Shown: positions 1-10,261, counted from the stretch's first letter. The stretch: 64,000 nucleotides of DNA from Marivita sp041725935 (GCA_041725935.1 JBGRQD010000001.1:124001-188000); one strand, 5' to 3'. The notes: generated by a model from the sequence alone, not told the origin. Program-made: numbers and translations.

Positions 1-3
1 TTG

Positions 4-18
4 TTAAGCCTCGCTTAA
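4..18. promoter_or_regulatory. CtrA-type box upstream of cckA
   Basis: The sequence is TTAA-GCCTCGC-TTAA, an exact match to the alphaproteobacterial CtrA consensus TTAA-N7-TTAA. It lies about 50 bases before the cckA ATG at 68. CckA is the kinase at the head of the phosphorelay that phosphorylates CtrA, so the site suggests feedback. The consensus match is seen; binding by CtrA is inferred. Confidence 0.65.
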
Positions 19-67
19 GTCTCATGCGGTCTTATGCCGGGACTGTTTTGTTCCTGGGACCGCCTTG

Positions 68-2383
68 ATGACATTTCCCGACCGCACCGCGCTGCATTCC
101 CGGCCCATGCTGTCCGCGACCACACTGCTCGTGGTCGGCACACTCGTGTCCGCAGTGCTGGCGTTGGCGGCGCCGGATGACAGGATCCGCACAGGTCTTG
201 CGGCGGTTTCTGTCGCCTTGGCACTGGCCTGTATGGGGCGGATCGCCATCACTGGCCTGCGTGGGTTACTCCAGAGAAAGACATGGAAAAACATGGCGCT
301 GCTGGTCGAACATGATGCGGCACCCTGCCTCTTGTCTGACCTGCAGGGGCAGGTGGTCAGCACCAATCGCGCGGCGGCCAAGGCGTTTGGCGCAGGCAAC
401 GGTCGGATGCTGCGGGATATTCTTGGCGGACAGCTGGCCGATGCCGCCGGGCTGATCCACCGTGTGCAATCCGCAGCTTTGGCCGAGGGAATCGCGGCCG
501 AAAAGATCGTTCTGCCGGATCGGCACCTGCGGGTCGTCGCCCATCAGGTCGGGCGCACCGCGTTGCTCTGGCGGATCGATCTGTGCCTCGCGCGGGATGA
601 TCCCGCATCACAGGCCAAGGTGGCGTACCCTACGCTGACAGTCGGGCGCGGGGGTACCGTGCTCTGGATGAATGCCGCTGCGCGGGAACTGGCCGGGGGT
701 CGTGTACGCGTGGTCGAAGACCTGATCACCGACCCGCCGCTGCGCCCCGGGCAAACCCACCGCATCCGATCCGAGGGCGAGGTGACGGATTTCACCGTCA
801 ACGTGCATCCCGCCGGGATGGGCCGCGAAGAGGTGGTGTTTGTGCCAAGAACCGATCCCGGTGCGTTGCCGACCGATGACATGGGGTTCGAGTCCCTGCC
901 TGTGCCCTTGCTCAAGGTCACGCCGCGCGGCGAGATCGCACAGGCCAATCGTTGCGCCCGTGATCTGCTGATTGCCGACATTGAAACAGACCACAGCCTT
1001 GGCGACCTGATGGAGGGGCTGGGCCGGTCGCTCCCGGATTGGCTGACCGATGCGGCGGCCGGCAAGGGGCTGGGACGGTCGGAATTCCTGCGCCTGACCC
1101 GCCCGGAACAGGAAACCTTCGTGCAGGTCACGCTCACCCGCGTGGTCGAAGACGGCAAGGTGCTTCTGGTGGCGGTGCTGAACGACGCCACCGAACTCAA
1201 GAGCCTTGAGGCGCAATTTGTGCAAAGCCAGAAGATGCAGGCGATCGGCCAGCTTGCAGGCGGTGTCGCACATGATTTCAACAATCTTCTGACCGCGATT
1301 TCAGGACATTGCGACCTGTTGCTCTTGCGCCATGACAAGGGTGATCCCGAATACGGAGACCTCGTTCAAATCCATCAGAACGCCAATCGCGCGGCGGCGC
1401 TTGTCGGGCAGTTGCTGGCCTTCTCGCGCAAACAGACCCTGCGCCCAGAACGGCTTGACCTGCGCGACATCCTGTCGGACCTGACACATCTGCTCAACCG
1501 GCTGGTGGGCGAGAAAGTCGCGCTCGACCTGCGCCAGAACCCCGGCTTGCCGCCCATTCGGGCCGACAAGCGTCAGCTGGAACAGGTGATGATGAACCTC
1601 GTCGTCAATGCCCGCGACGCGATGACCAAAGGGGGCACGATCCTGATCGAAACCGATGAACGCGTGCTGCAGAAGCCCTTGGTACATGGGCGCGCGCGCG
1701 TCCCGGCCGGCGCTTACGTTGTGGTGCGGGTGCAGGATTCCGGAATCGGCATCGCGGCGGACAAGCTCGAAAAGATATTCGAGCCGTTCTACACCACCAA
1801 GCGCACCGGCGAAGGCACAGGTCTGGGCCTGTCGACGGTCTACGGAATCGTCAAACAGACCGGCGGGTTCATCTTCGTGGACAGCACGCCGGGCAAGGGC
1901 AGCGTCTTTACCCTGATGTTTCCAATCTGCGACGACCCGGTGGTCGAAAGACCAGCGTTGCCCGAACCGCCTCGTGCGGCCCCCGTGCGGTTCGGCGATG
2001 GCGTTGTGCTTCTGGTTGAGGACGAGGCACCGGTGCGCGCCTTTGCGTCCCGTGCGCTCGCGCATCGCGGCTTTCGCGTGATCGAGGCGAGCACCGCCGA
2101 GGACGCGCTCGAGCTTTTGAAGGATGCGGACCTCAAGGTGGACGTGTTCGTCACGGATGTGGTGATGCCTGGGCTAGATGGCCCAAGCTGGGTGCGCCAG
2201 GCGCGACAAATGCGGCCAGACGTGCCGGTGGTGTTCATGTCGGGCTATGCCGAGGACGTGTTCAAATCCGAAGGCACACAGATCGAGGCGTCGGCCTTTC
2301 TTGCCAAGCCATTCTCGCTCACTGAACTGACGTCGATCGTCAATCAGCAATTGGTGACGACCACACCAACGAGTTTGCAGTAG
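68..2383 (+). CDS. cckA: CckA-like hybrid sensor histidine kinase
   Basis: This 771-residue membrane hybrid kinase should autophosphorylate and pass phosphate through its own receiver domain to a phosphotransferase (ChpT) and on to CtrA. Two membrane segments lie at about residues 14-35 and 39-59. PAS-like regions follow, then a HisKA domain with the motif GGVAHDFNN (His402), an HATPase domain with GTGLGLS, and a C-terminal receiver domain with the phospho-acceptor Asp697 in VTDVVMPG. HisKA with HDFNN, an HATPase and a C-terminal receiver is the CckA architecture. I chose the ATG at 68 over the in-frame TTG at 65. Its position just before recA and alaS is typical of Rhodobacterales, and the CtrA-type box at 4-18 is the likely control site. 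Confidence 0.9.
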   Translation: MTFPDRTALHSRPMLSATTLLVVGTLVSAVLALAAPDDRIRTGLAAVSVALALACMGRIAITGLRGLLQRKTWKNMALLVEHDAAPCLLSDLQGQVVSTNRAAAKAFGAGNGRMLRDILGGQLADAAGLIHRVQSAALAEGIAAEKIVLPDRHLRVVAHQVGRTALLWRIDLCLARDDPASQAKVAYPTLTVGRGGTVLWMNAAARELAGGRVRVVEDLITDPPLRPGQTHRIRSEGEVTDFTVNVHPAGMGREEVVFVPRTDPGALPTDDMGFESLPVPLLKVTPRGEIAQANRCARDLLIADIETDHSLGDLMEGLGRSLPDWLTDAAAGKGLGRSEFLRLTRPEQETFVQVTLTRVVEDGKVLLVAVLNDATELKSLEAQFVQSQKMQAIGQLAGGVAHDFNNLLTAISGHCDLLLLRHDKGDPEYGDLVQIHQNANRAAALVGQLLAFSRKQTLRPERLDLRDILSDLTHLLNRLVGEKVALDLRQNPGLPPIRADKRQLEQVMMNLVVNARDAMTKGGTILIETDERVLQKPLVHGRARVPAGAYVVVRVQDSGIGIAADKLEKIFEPFYTTKRTGEGTGLGLSTVYGIVKQTGGFIFVDSTPGKGSVFTLMFPICDDPVVERPALPEPPRAAPVRFGDGVVLLVEDEAPVRAFASRALAHRGFRVIEASTAEDALELLKDADLKVDVFVTDVVMPGLDGPSWVRQARQMRPDVPVVFMSGYAEDVFKSEGTQIEASAFLAKPFSLTELTSIVNQQLVTTTPTSLQ

Positions 2384-2394
2384 CGCTAAGCAGA

Positions 2395-3000
2395 TCAGGG
2401 GCCTCGCACCGGGATCGACTCCCAAAGCGCAAATTCGGCTGCCCGCGCTTTGCCGACCAATGCCTTGACATCGGGCGAGGCCTCAAGCGCCAGCCGAGGC
2501 GAGACATTTGCGTCCGGTATCTCGGGCAGATCACCCAGCCGGGCAGTCAGAAAGGCACGCAATCCGGCCTGATCCTCATAGCGAAAAAAATGCGCAACCG
2601 CGGTGCCGTTCGGACGTGCTTCCACGAATTTCGCCTGGTTGCCGACATTTGCAAAGGCAGGAGGGGTGTCTTCACAGGCAGCGGTGAGAAAGGCATCAAA
2701 ACTATGTCCCCGCGTCGAAGTCGGGCGACCCTCAAGTGCCGCGCGCTGGCGGTAGCGATACCAGCTGCCCAGCCAGTCCAGCGGTTCGCGGATCACCGCG
2801 ACCAACTCCATCTCGGGTGCGCCCATCTTTTCGAACATCGGGCGGAAGAATCGGTTGTAGCGATAGACCGGCGCGTGTTTGAGCTCGGGAGGATCACTCA
2901 CCACCATCGACGCGAGGGGCCCAAGCGCTTGTGTATAGGCATGCGTTCCGGTTTTGGGCACCGACAGAAGCACCAACCGTGCGTTCCAAAACACCATCAT
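2395..3000 (-). CDS. sulfotransferase-like protein (putative)
   Basis: This 201-residue protein resembles the sulfotransferase P-loop fold. Near the N terminus LLSVPKTGTHAYTQAL matches the 5'-phosphosulfate loop of PAPS-dependent sulfotransferases (usual form PKSGTT/S), and IREPLDWLGSWYRYR matches the 3'-phosphate region RxPxxRxxSxY. The acceptor cannot be guessed. I chose the ATG at 3000, with GGAG about 8 bases upstream; the longer frame opening at GTG 3039 would begin inside a purine-rich SD-like stretch and is less likely. An 11-residue open frame with a good AGGAG ends in an ATGA overlap with this start (see 2997-3032). The gene is convergent with cckA and divergent from recA. Confidence 0.65.
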   Translation of the reverse strand: MMVFWNARLVLLSVPKTGTHAYTQALGPLASMVVSDPPELKHAPVYRYNRFFRPMFEKMGAPEMELVAVIREPLDWLGSWYRYRQRAALEGRPTSTRGHSFDAFLTAACEDTPPAFANVGNQAKFVEARPNGTAVAHFFRYEDQAGLRAFLTARLGDLPEIPDANVSPRLALEASPDVKALVGKARAAEFALWESIPVRGP

Positions 3001-3032
3001 GCGCGCCGCTCCGATCCCATTTGCGGTTTCAT
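2997..3032 (-). CDS. possible 11-residue leader peptide of the sulfotransferase-like gene
   Basis: A short frame (MKPQMGSERRA, then TGA) is preceded by AGGAG at ideal spacing, which is a better ribosome site than that of the downstream gene. Its TGA overlaps the ATG of the sulfotransferase-like gene (ATGA), the arrangement expected for translational coupling. It is too short to support by composition, so this is a suggestion based on the ribosome site and the overlap. Confidence 0.35.
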   Translation of the reverse strand: MKPQMGSERRA

Positions 3033-3080
3033 AAACCACTCCTTAACCAAAGCGCGCAACAGTGCTTGTGAAAATAGACG

Positions 3081-3109
3081 TTGAAATGTTCACGTTTTGG
3101 CCTCATAAG
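3081..3109 (+). promoter_or_regulatory. probable recA promoter
   Basis: TTGAAA at 3081-3086 is followed after 17 bases by CATAAG at 3104-3109. The start of transcription would fall at about 3116, inside the LexA box, as expected for a repressed SOS promoter. The -10 element is only a moderate match. Confidence 0.45.
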
Positions 3110-3115
3110 AAGTGA

Positions 3116-3130
3116 GAACAAGAGGCGAAC
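3116..3130. promoter_or_regulatory. LexA (SOS) box of recA
   Basis: GAAC-AAGAGGC-GAAC matches exactly the direct-repeat SOS box GAAC-N7-GAAC known from Rhodobacter and other alphaproteobacteria. It lies 52 bases before the recA ATG and just downstream of a plausible promoter, so LexA bound here would block recA transcription. Confidence 0.85.
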
Positions 3131-3181
3131 AAAAGCAGCAATTGCCGCCCCGGACGGGGTGTGGAATAAGGATCAAAAGCA

Positions 3182-4261
<1,080 letters not shown>

Positions 4262-4324
4262 AACCACGCAGACGGCGACTGCAGAAACGCCCCGGGTTCA
4301 GACATGACCCCGAGAATACCTCGG

Positions 4325-4353
4325 ACAGGGTGGCGGATGCGCCACCCTGTTTC
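4325..4353 (+). terminator. recA terminator
   Basis: The arms ACAGGGTGGCG and CGCCACCCTGT pair perfectly over 11 bases around a GATG loop, followed by TTTCCGTTT. It lies about 65 bases after the recA stop and ahead of alaS. The T run is short and interrupted. Confidence 0.7.
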
Positions 4354-4456
4354 CGTTTCGAGGTGACCTCTGCTGTGGACAGCCCCTCTGGCAAGGGCTA
4401 TTTCAGGCCGAACCGGAAATGCCCGGACCCCGAATACCTTGCAGGTCAGGTCACAC

Positions 4457-7132
4457 ATGCCCACGCTGAACGATATCCGCTCCTCCTTTCTGAGCTACTT
4501 TGAAAAACAGGGACACGAGGTGGTCGCCTCGAGCCCGCTTGTGCCGCGCAACGATCCGACTCTGATGTTCGCAAACTCGGGCATGGTGCAGTTCAAGAAC
4601 CTGTTTACCGGGGTCGAACACCGCGACTACAAGCGTGCCACCACGTCGCAGAAATGTGTGCGCGCCGGCGGCAAGCACAATGACCTCGACAATGTGGGGT
4701 ATACCGCGCGCCACCACACGTTCTTTGAGATGCTGGGCAATTTCAGCTTTGGCGATTATTTCAAGGAAGAGGCGATCCCCTTTGCCTGGGAATTGATCAC
4801 CAAGCAGTTCGGCATTCCCGCAGAGCGGCTGTATGTCACGATCTACCATACCGATGACGAGGCGTTCGAGATCTGGAAAAAGGTTGGCGTGCCGGAAAGC
4901 CGGATCATCCGCATCGCGACCTCGGACAATTTCTGGCAGATGGGACCGACCGGTCCCTGTGGACCCTGCACCGAGATTTTCTACGATCATGGCGACCACA
5001 TCTGGGGTGGCCCTCCGGGCAGCGCCGACGAAGATGGCGACCGGTTCATCGAGATCTGGAACATCGTCTTCATGCAGAACGAACAGTTCGAGGACGGCTC
5101 CATGCGGGCGCTGGACATGCAGTCGATCGACACTGGCATGGGGCTGGAGCGGATCGGCGCGCTGTTGCAGGGAAGCCACGACAATTATGCCACGGACACG
5201 ATGCGCGCGCTGATCGAGGCGTCGGCGGATGTGACCTCCTCCGATCCCGATGGTCCGGGCAAGACGCATCACCGGGTGATCGCGGATCACCTGCGCTCGA
5301 CCTCGTTCCTGATCGCGGATGGTGTGATGCCGAGCAATGACGGGCGCGGCTACGTGCTGCGTCGGATCATGCGCCGGGCGATGCGTCATGCGCATCTTCT
5401 GGGTTCGCAAGACCCGGTGATGCACCGTCTGGTGCCTGCGCTGGTGCGCCAGATGGGGGCAGCCTATCCGGAATTGTCGCGCGCACAGGCATTGATCGAA
5501 GAAACGCTGCGGCTGGAAGAGACTCGCTTCAAGCAAACGCTGGATCGCGGGCTCAAGCTGCTGGACGAGGAACTGTCCGGGCTGGCCGAAGACAAGCCTC
5601 TGCCGGGTGCGGCGGCGTTCAAGCTGTATGACACCTATGGCTTCCCGCTCGACCTGACGCAGGACGCGTTGCGCGAAAAGGGCCGCACGGTGGACACCGA
5701 CGGGTTTGATGCAGCCATGGCCGAACAGAAGGCCAAGGCGCGCGCGGCGTGGTCGGGCACGGGCGAATCCGCCGATCTGGCGATCTGGTTCGATCTGGCC
5801 GAAGCCCACGGCGCCACGGATTTCCTCGGCTATGACACGGAAAGTGCCGAGGGGCAGATGCTGGCGCTGATCAAGGACGGCGCGGCTGTTGATGCGCTTA
5901 CAGCGGGCCAGTCTGGCTGGATCGTGCTGAACCAGACTCCGTTCTATGGCGAATCCGGCGGTCAGGTCGGCGACACGGGCTGGTTGCGGCGGCTGGAGAA
6001 CGAGGACGATCAGGCCGAGGTGACCGACACGCAGCGCATGGCGGGCGGCAAGGTTTTTGCGCATCACGTCACGATCACGCAGGGCACGTTCAAGAAGGGC
6101 GAGGCGGTCCAGCTCGAGGTGGATCATTCGCGGCGCACGTCGATCCGGGCGAACCATTCGGCCACGCATCTGCTGCACGAAGCGCTGCGCCGCGCGCTTG
6201 GCGATCACGTTGCACAGCGCGGGTCACTCAATGCACCGGATCGGCTGCGATTCGATTTCAGCCATGGCAAGGCGCTGTCGCTGGACGAATTGCGGCAGGT
6301 CGAGGCCGAGGTGAACGCCTATATCCGCCAGAACGCACCCGTCGAGACTCGGATCATGACGCCGGATGACGCCCGCGACCTTGGCGCGCAGGCTCTGTTC
6401 GGCGAGAAATACGGCGACGAGGTGCGGGTGGTGTCGATGGGCACGCAATCCGGCTCGGGCAAGGGCACGGATGGCACCACCTATTCGCTCGAACTGTGCG
6501 GCGGCACCCATGTGCGGCGCACGGGCGATATCGGCGTCTTCGTCACACTGGGCGATTCCGCGTCCAGTGCCGGCGTGCGCCGGATCGAGGCGCTGACCGG
6601 GGCGGAGGCGTTCCGCTACCTGTCCGAGCAGGATCACCGTCTGGCCGAGGTGGCGCTGGAGCTCAAGGCGCAGGCGACGGATGTCCCGTCGCGGGTGCGC
6701 GCCTTGCTGGACGAGCGCAAGGCGCTGTCGAACGAGGTGGCGCAGTTGCGCCGCGAGTTGGCGATGGCCGGTGGATCAGGGCAGGGTGGCGGTGCCGAGC
6801 CGCGCGAGATCAATGGCGTGAAATTCATCGCGCAGGTGCTCACAGGCGTCTCGGGCAAGGACCTGCCGCCGCTGATCGACGAGCACAAGCAGCGCATCGG
6901 GTCGGGGGCGGTTCTGCTGATCGCGGATACCGGTGACAAGGCGGCTGTCGCGGCGGGTGTGACGTCGGACCTGACCAACAAGATTTCGGCAGTTGATCTG
7001 GTCAAAGTTGCCGTGGCAGAGTTGGGCGGCAAGGGCGGCGGTGGTCGTCCGGACATGGCGCAGGGCGGTGGGGCCTCGGCAAGCAATGCCGATGGAGCAA
7101 TCAAGGCCGCCGAAGCCGTATTGGGAGGATAG
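4457..7132 (+). CDS. alaS: alanine-tRNA ligase
   Basis: This 891-residue class II synthetase charges tRNA-Ala and also hydrolyses mischarged Ser/Gly-tRNA. The N-terminal catalytic core has SYFEKQGHEVVASSPLVP and the motif 2 region KHNDLDNVGYTARHHTFFEM. The editing domain has the zinc ligands HSATHLLH and CGGTH, and the C-Ala domain ends in the glycine-rich GGKGGGGRPDMAQGGG, which is diagnostic. The ATG at 4457 gives the usual MPTLNDIRSSFL start; the frame opens six codons earlier at a non-ATG codon. A DUF1330 gene follows three bases after the stop and is probably cotranscribed. Confidence 0.97.
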   Translation: MPTLNDIRSSFLSYFEKQGHEVVASSPLVPRNDPTLMFANSGMVQFKNLFTGVEHRDYKRATTSQKCVRAGGKHNDLDNVGYTARHHTFFEMLGNFSFGDYFKEEAIPFAWELITKQFGIPAERLYVTIYHTDDEAFEIWKKVGVPESRIIRIATSDNFWQMGPTGPCGPCTEIFYDHGDHIWGGPPGSADEDGDRFIEIWNIVFMQNEQFEDGSMRALDMQSIDTGMGLERIGALLQGSHDNYATDTMRALIEASADVTSSDPDGPGKTHHRVIADHLRSTSFLIADGVMPSNDGRGYVLRRIMRRAMRHAHLLGSQDPVMHRLVPALVRQMGAAYPELSRAQALIEETLRLEETRFKQTLDRGLKLLDEELSGLAEDKPLPGAAAFKLYDTYGFPLDLTQDALREKGRTVDTDGFDAAMAEQKAKARAAWSGTGESADLAIWFDLAEAHGATDFLGYDTESAEGQMLALIKDGAAVDALTAGQSGWIVLNQTPFYGESGGQVGDTGWLRRLENEDDQAEVTDTQRMAGGKVFAHHVTITQGTFKKGEAVQLEVDHSRRTSIRANHSATHLLHEALRRALGDHVAQRGSLNAPDRLRFDFSHGKALSLDELRQVEAEVNAYIRQNAPVETRIMTPDDARDLGAQALFGEKYGDEVRVVSMGTQSGSGKGTDGTTYSLELCGGTHVRRTGDIGVFVTLGDSASSAGVRRIEALTGAEAFRYLSEQDHRLAEVALELKAQATDVPSRVRALLDERKALSNEVAQLRRELAMAGGSGQGGGAEPREINGVKFIAQVLTGVSGKDLPPLIDEHKQRIGSGAVLLIADTGDKAAVAAGVTSDLTNKISAVDLVKVAVAELGGKGGGGRPDMAQGGGASASNADGAIKAAEAVLGG

Positions 7133-7135
7133 ACC

Positions 7136-7423
7136 ATGCCTGCACTCTGGATTGCCCATGTCACGGTGACCGACCCCGAGGCCTATGCCAAATATGCCGA
7201 ATTGGCGGGGCCGGCGATTGCCAAACATGGCGGGCAGTTCATTGCCCGTGGCGGTCGGTACGTGCAGCTTGAGGGGCAGGAACGGCCGCGCAATGTGGTG
7301 GCCAGGTTCCCATCGATCGAGGATGCCGAGGCCTGCTACAACAGCCCCGAATATCAGCGCGCGCTGGACCATGCGCGCGGCGCGTCCGAGCGCGAATTGC
7401 TGATCGTCGAAACAACCGAATAA
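7136..7423 (+). CDS. DUF1330 family protein
   Basis: This 95-residue protein of the DUF1330 family has a dimeric ferredoxin-like alpha/beta-barrel fold. Characteristic features are the N-terminal WIAHVTVTDPEAYAKY, the central GGRYVQLEG, and FPSIEDAEACYNSPEYQ ahead of a conserved RELLIVE tail. No biochemical role is established for the family. The start lies three bases after the alaS stop, with GGAGG overlapping the end of alaS, which implies one transcript. Two terminator hairpins follow. Confidence 0.85.
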   Translation: MPALWIAHVTVTDPEAYAKYAELAGPAIAKHGGQFIARGGRYVQLEGQERPRNVVARFPSIEDAEACYNSPEYQRALDHARGASERELLIVETTE

Positions 7424-7429
7424 CGAAAA

Positions 7430-7457
7430 GCGGCGCAGACCTTTCGGTGTGCGCCGC
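7430..7457 (-). terminator. terminator of typA (minus strand), possibly bidirectional
   Basis: The arms GCGGCGCA and TGCGCCGC flank a 12-base loop. Read on the minus strand, the stem is followed directly by TTTTCG, so it suits termination of typA, whose stop lies about 55 bases upstream on that strand. Confidence 0.65.
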
Positions 7458-7463
7458 TCATCA

Positions 7464-7482
7464 AGCCCCCAAGGGCTTTTTT
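7464..7482 (+). terminator. terminator of the alaS-DUF1330 transcript
   Basis: AAGCCC - CCAA - GGGCTT forms a short stem followed by a T run to 7482. With the preceding hairpin it forms a two-part terminator between the convergent DUF1330 and typA genes. Confidence 0.75.
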
Positions 7483-7512
7483 CGCGATAAAGCCCGTGAG
7501 GGCCGAAAAGAG

Positions 7513-9333
7513 TCAGAGCGTCTTTGACATCCGCTTGCGTTCATGCGGATCAAGATAACGCTTGCGCAGACGGATCGAGTTCGGTGTCACTTCGACCAGC
7601 TCGTCATCGTTGATATACGCAATCGCCTCTTCCAGCGAGAGCGTGATCGGCGTGGTCAGGCGCACCGCGTCATCGGTGCCTGAAGCGCGGACGTTGGTCA
7701 GTTTCTTGCCCTTGAGCGGGTTCACCTCGAGATCGTTTTCGCGGCTGTGCTCGCCTATGATCATGCCGGTATAGATCGCTTCCTGCGCACCGATCATCAT
7801 GCGGCCCCGGTCTTCGAGATTCCACAGCGCGTAGGCCACGGAGACGCCGTTTTCCATCGAGATCAGGACACCCGCGCGACGGCCCGGAATCGGTCCCTTG
7901 TGCGGTGTCCAGCCGTGGAACACGCGGTTCAGAACGCCCGTGCCGCGCGTGTCTGTCAGGAATTCGCCGTGGTAGCCGATCAGGCCGCGCGACGGGACAT
8001 GCGCGATGATGCGGGTCTTGCCGACACCTGCGGGGCGCATTTCGACCAATTCACCCTTGCGCGGGCCGGTCAGCTTTTCGATCACGGCACCTGAATACTC
8101 GTCGTCCACGTCAATCGTGGCTTCCTCGACGGGCTCCAGCATCTTGCCGTTCTCGTCTTCCTTCAGGATGACGCGGGGGCGCGAGATCGACAGCTCAAAA
8201 CCCTCGCGGCGCATGTTTTCAATCAGGACGCCCATCTGGAGTTCGCCGCGACCCGACACCTCGAAGGCCTCGCCGCCGGGGGTGTCCTTGATCTTGATGG
8301 CGACGTTGGATTCCGCCTCTTTCATCAGCCGGTCACGGATCACGCGCGATTGGACCTTCTTGCCGTCACGACCTGCCAGCGGGCTGTCGTTGATGCCGAA
8401 GGTCACGGTGATGGTCGGCGGGTCGATGGGTTGCGCCTCGAGAGGCACGTCAACCGCAAGCGCACAGATCGTGTCGGCCACTGTGGCCTTGGACATGCCC
8501 GCGATGCTGACGATGTCGCCGGCCAGCGCTTCGTCGATATCCTGCGGACCAAGGCCGCGGAAGGCCTGGATCTTGGAGACGCGGAACTGTTCGATCTTCT
8601 GACCGACACGGCTCAGCGCCTGCACGGTGGCGCCGACCTTGAGGCGGCCGGTTTCGACGCGGCCTGTCAGGATGCGGCCCACAAACGGGTCGGAGCCCAG
8701 CGTGGTGGCCAGCATGCGGAAATCCTCGTCCTGATGCTTGATCTGCTTGGGGGCGGGGACGTGATCGACGATCAGCTTGAACAGCGCATCGAGGTTCTTG
8801 CGCGGCCCGTCCAGCGACATGTCGGCCCAGCCAGAGCGGCCCGAGGCGTACATATGCGGGAAGTCGAGCTGGTCCTCGTTCGCGTCGAGGTTCGCGAAAA
8901 GGTCAAAGCATTCGTCCAGCGCGCGGTCGGGTTCGGCGTCGGACTTGTCGACCTTGTTCAGCACAACGATGGGGCGCAGACCAAGGGCCAGCGCTTTGGA
9001 GGTCACGAACTTGGTCTGCGGCATCGGGCCTTCGGCGGCGTCCACCAGAAGGACAACCCCGTCCACCATCGACAGGATGCGCTCTACCTCGCCGCCGAAA
9101 TCGGCGTGGCCGGGCGTGTCGACGATGTTGATGCGCGTGCCTTTCCACTCGACCGACGTGGCCTTGGCCAGAATCGTGATGCCACGCTCACGTTCGAGGT
9201 CGTTGCTGTCCATCGCGCGCTCGGCGACGGCCTGGTTTGCGCGGAAGGCGCCGGATTGTTTCAGCAGTTCGTCAACCAAGGTCGTCTTGCCGTGGTCCAC
9301 GTGGGCGATGATCGCAATGTTGCGAAGGTCCAT
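7513..9333 (-). CDS. typA: translational GTPase TypA/BipA
   Basis: This 606-residue ribosome-associated GTPase is involved in stress adaptation and in late assembly of the large ribosomal subunit. The G1 motif AHVDHGKTTL lies near the N terminus, G3 is DTPGHADF and G4 is NKVDKSDAEP. Domains II-III are EF-G-like, and the C-terminal BipA-specific domain includes GEFLTDTRGTGVLNRVFHG. The frame stays open upstream to 10269, but the added sequence is antisense to the porin gene. MDLRNIAIIAHVDHG beginning at ATG 9333 is the standard BipA N terminus. Confidence 0.96.
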   Translation of the reverse strand: MDLRNIAIIAHVDHGKTTLVDELLKQSGAFRANQAVAERAMDSNDLERERGITILAKATSVEWKGTRINIVDTPGHADFGGEVERILSMVDGVVLLVDAAEGPMPQTKFVTSKALALGLRPIVVLNKVDKSDAEPDRALDECFDLFANLDANEDQLDFPHMYASGRSGWADMSLDGPRKNLDALFKLIVDHVPAPKQIKHQDEDFRMLATTLGSDPFVGRILTGRVETGRLKVGATVQALSRVGQKIEQFRVSKIQAFRGLGPQDIDEALAGDIVSIAGMSKATVADTICALAVDVPLEAQPIDPPTITVTFGINDSPLAGRDGKKVQSRVIRDRLMKEAESNVAIKIKDTPGGEAFEVSGRGELQMGVLIENMRREGFELSISRPRVILKEDENGKMLEPVEEATIDVDDEYSGAVIEKLTGPRKGELVEMRPAGVGKTRIIAHVPSRGLIGYHGEFLTDTRGTGVLNRVFHGWTPHKGPIPGRRAGVLISMENGVSVAYALWNLEDRGRMMIGAQEAIYTGMIIGEHSRENDLEVNPLKGKKLTNVRASGTDDAVRLTTPITLSLEEAIAYINDDELVEVTPNSIRLRKRYLDPHERKRMSKTL

Positions 9334-9651
9334 GAATCTTTGTCTCGTACAGGGAAGAGTTGGCCGGGGGTTACTAGGCCCGGTCCCGAAACGCCAGCAA
9401 AAAAGCCCGATCATGTGGGGAGGCCCACAACGGGTCCCAGAAGGCTCACGATAGAGTGACAGGCGACCGGCAATAAACCACTGACTGCGCGGGTCTTTTG
9501 GGCGGGGTTTGGCCTGATTGGCGCGGTGTCGCTCAAAGCGCTGCACTTTGTCCCGAAACCGGATCATTGCTTGCCGCGTTGAAACAACAGCGCGACGGGT
9601 GACATCTGCGCCTGTCGTGACGACTGAGGCAAACGAGAGAAAGGAATTCTC
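9334..9651. other. intergenic region between typA and the outer-membrane protein gene
   Basis: These 318 bases separate two divergent genes and must hold both promoters. I see TTGAAA at 9579-9584 but no convincing -10 element 17 bases downstream, and no strong operator or RNA structure. No protein-like reading frame is supported on either strand. Confidence 0.4.
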
Positions 9652-10236
9652 ATGAAACGCATTCTGCTTGGAACGGCCCTGGCGGCCACAGCAGCAACAG
9701 CGACCTACGCGGGCAGCGCAGATCCGGCACCCAGCGAGCCGATGGTTGTGGAACCGGTGGCCGTGGCCCCCGCACCGATGGGCGGCGACTGGACCGGTGC
9801 TTACGGCGGTCTGAGCTTCGGCAACCTGTCGGCCGAAGCCGATGGTGGCCTGGACGACGACGAAAGCGTCTACGGCGTCTATGGCGGGTACGATTACGAT
9901 TTTGGCCAGTTTGTGGTCGGTGGTGAACTGGACTACCAGACCGGCGAAGACATCCAGCTGGGTGGCATCGAGGTTGACGACATCTTCCGCGCGAAAGTGC
10001 GCGGCGGGTATGATCTGGGCCGCACGCTGGTGTACGGCACCGTTGGCGCCGCACAGCTGGGCACCGATATCGGCGACGACACAGGCATCGTCGGTGGTCT
10101 GGGTGTCGAATACAAAGTGACCGAGCAATTCACCGTGGGTGGTGAATTCCTGGCTCACCGCTTTGACGATTTCGACGACACAGGCGTGGATATCGACGCG
10201 AACACCGTGTCGCTCCGGGGCAGCTTCCGCTTCTGA
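9652..10236 (+). CDS. outer-membrane beta-barrel (porin-like) protein
   Basis: This 194-residue small outer-membrane barrel has a signal peptide at about residues 1-20 (MKRILLGTALAATAATATYA). A proline-rich linker (PAPSEPMVVEPVAVAPAP) follows, then GGDWTGAYGGLSFG, the characteristic start of Omp25/RopB-type barrels in alphaproteobacteria. Alternating hydrophobic strands run to a C-terminal aromatic residue (VSLRGSFRF), the signal for BAM insertion. AAAGGA lies 8-9 bases before the ATG. A strong terminator follows, so the gene is monocistronic. The role is probably structural or pore-forming; no substrate can be assigned. Confidence 0.85.
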   Translation: MKRILLGTALAATAATATYAGSADPAPSEPMVVEPVAVAPAPMGGDWTGAYGGLSFGNLSAEADGGLDDDESVYGVYGGYDYDFGQFVVGGELDYQTGEDIQLGGIEVDDIFRAKVRGGYDLGRTLVYGTVGAAQLGTDIGDDTGIVGGLGVEYKVTEQFTVGGEFLAHRFDDFDDTGVDIDANTVSLRGSFRF

Positions 10237-10261
10237 TCGACCCTGTTCGTAAGGCACTCTG

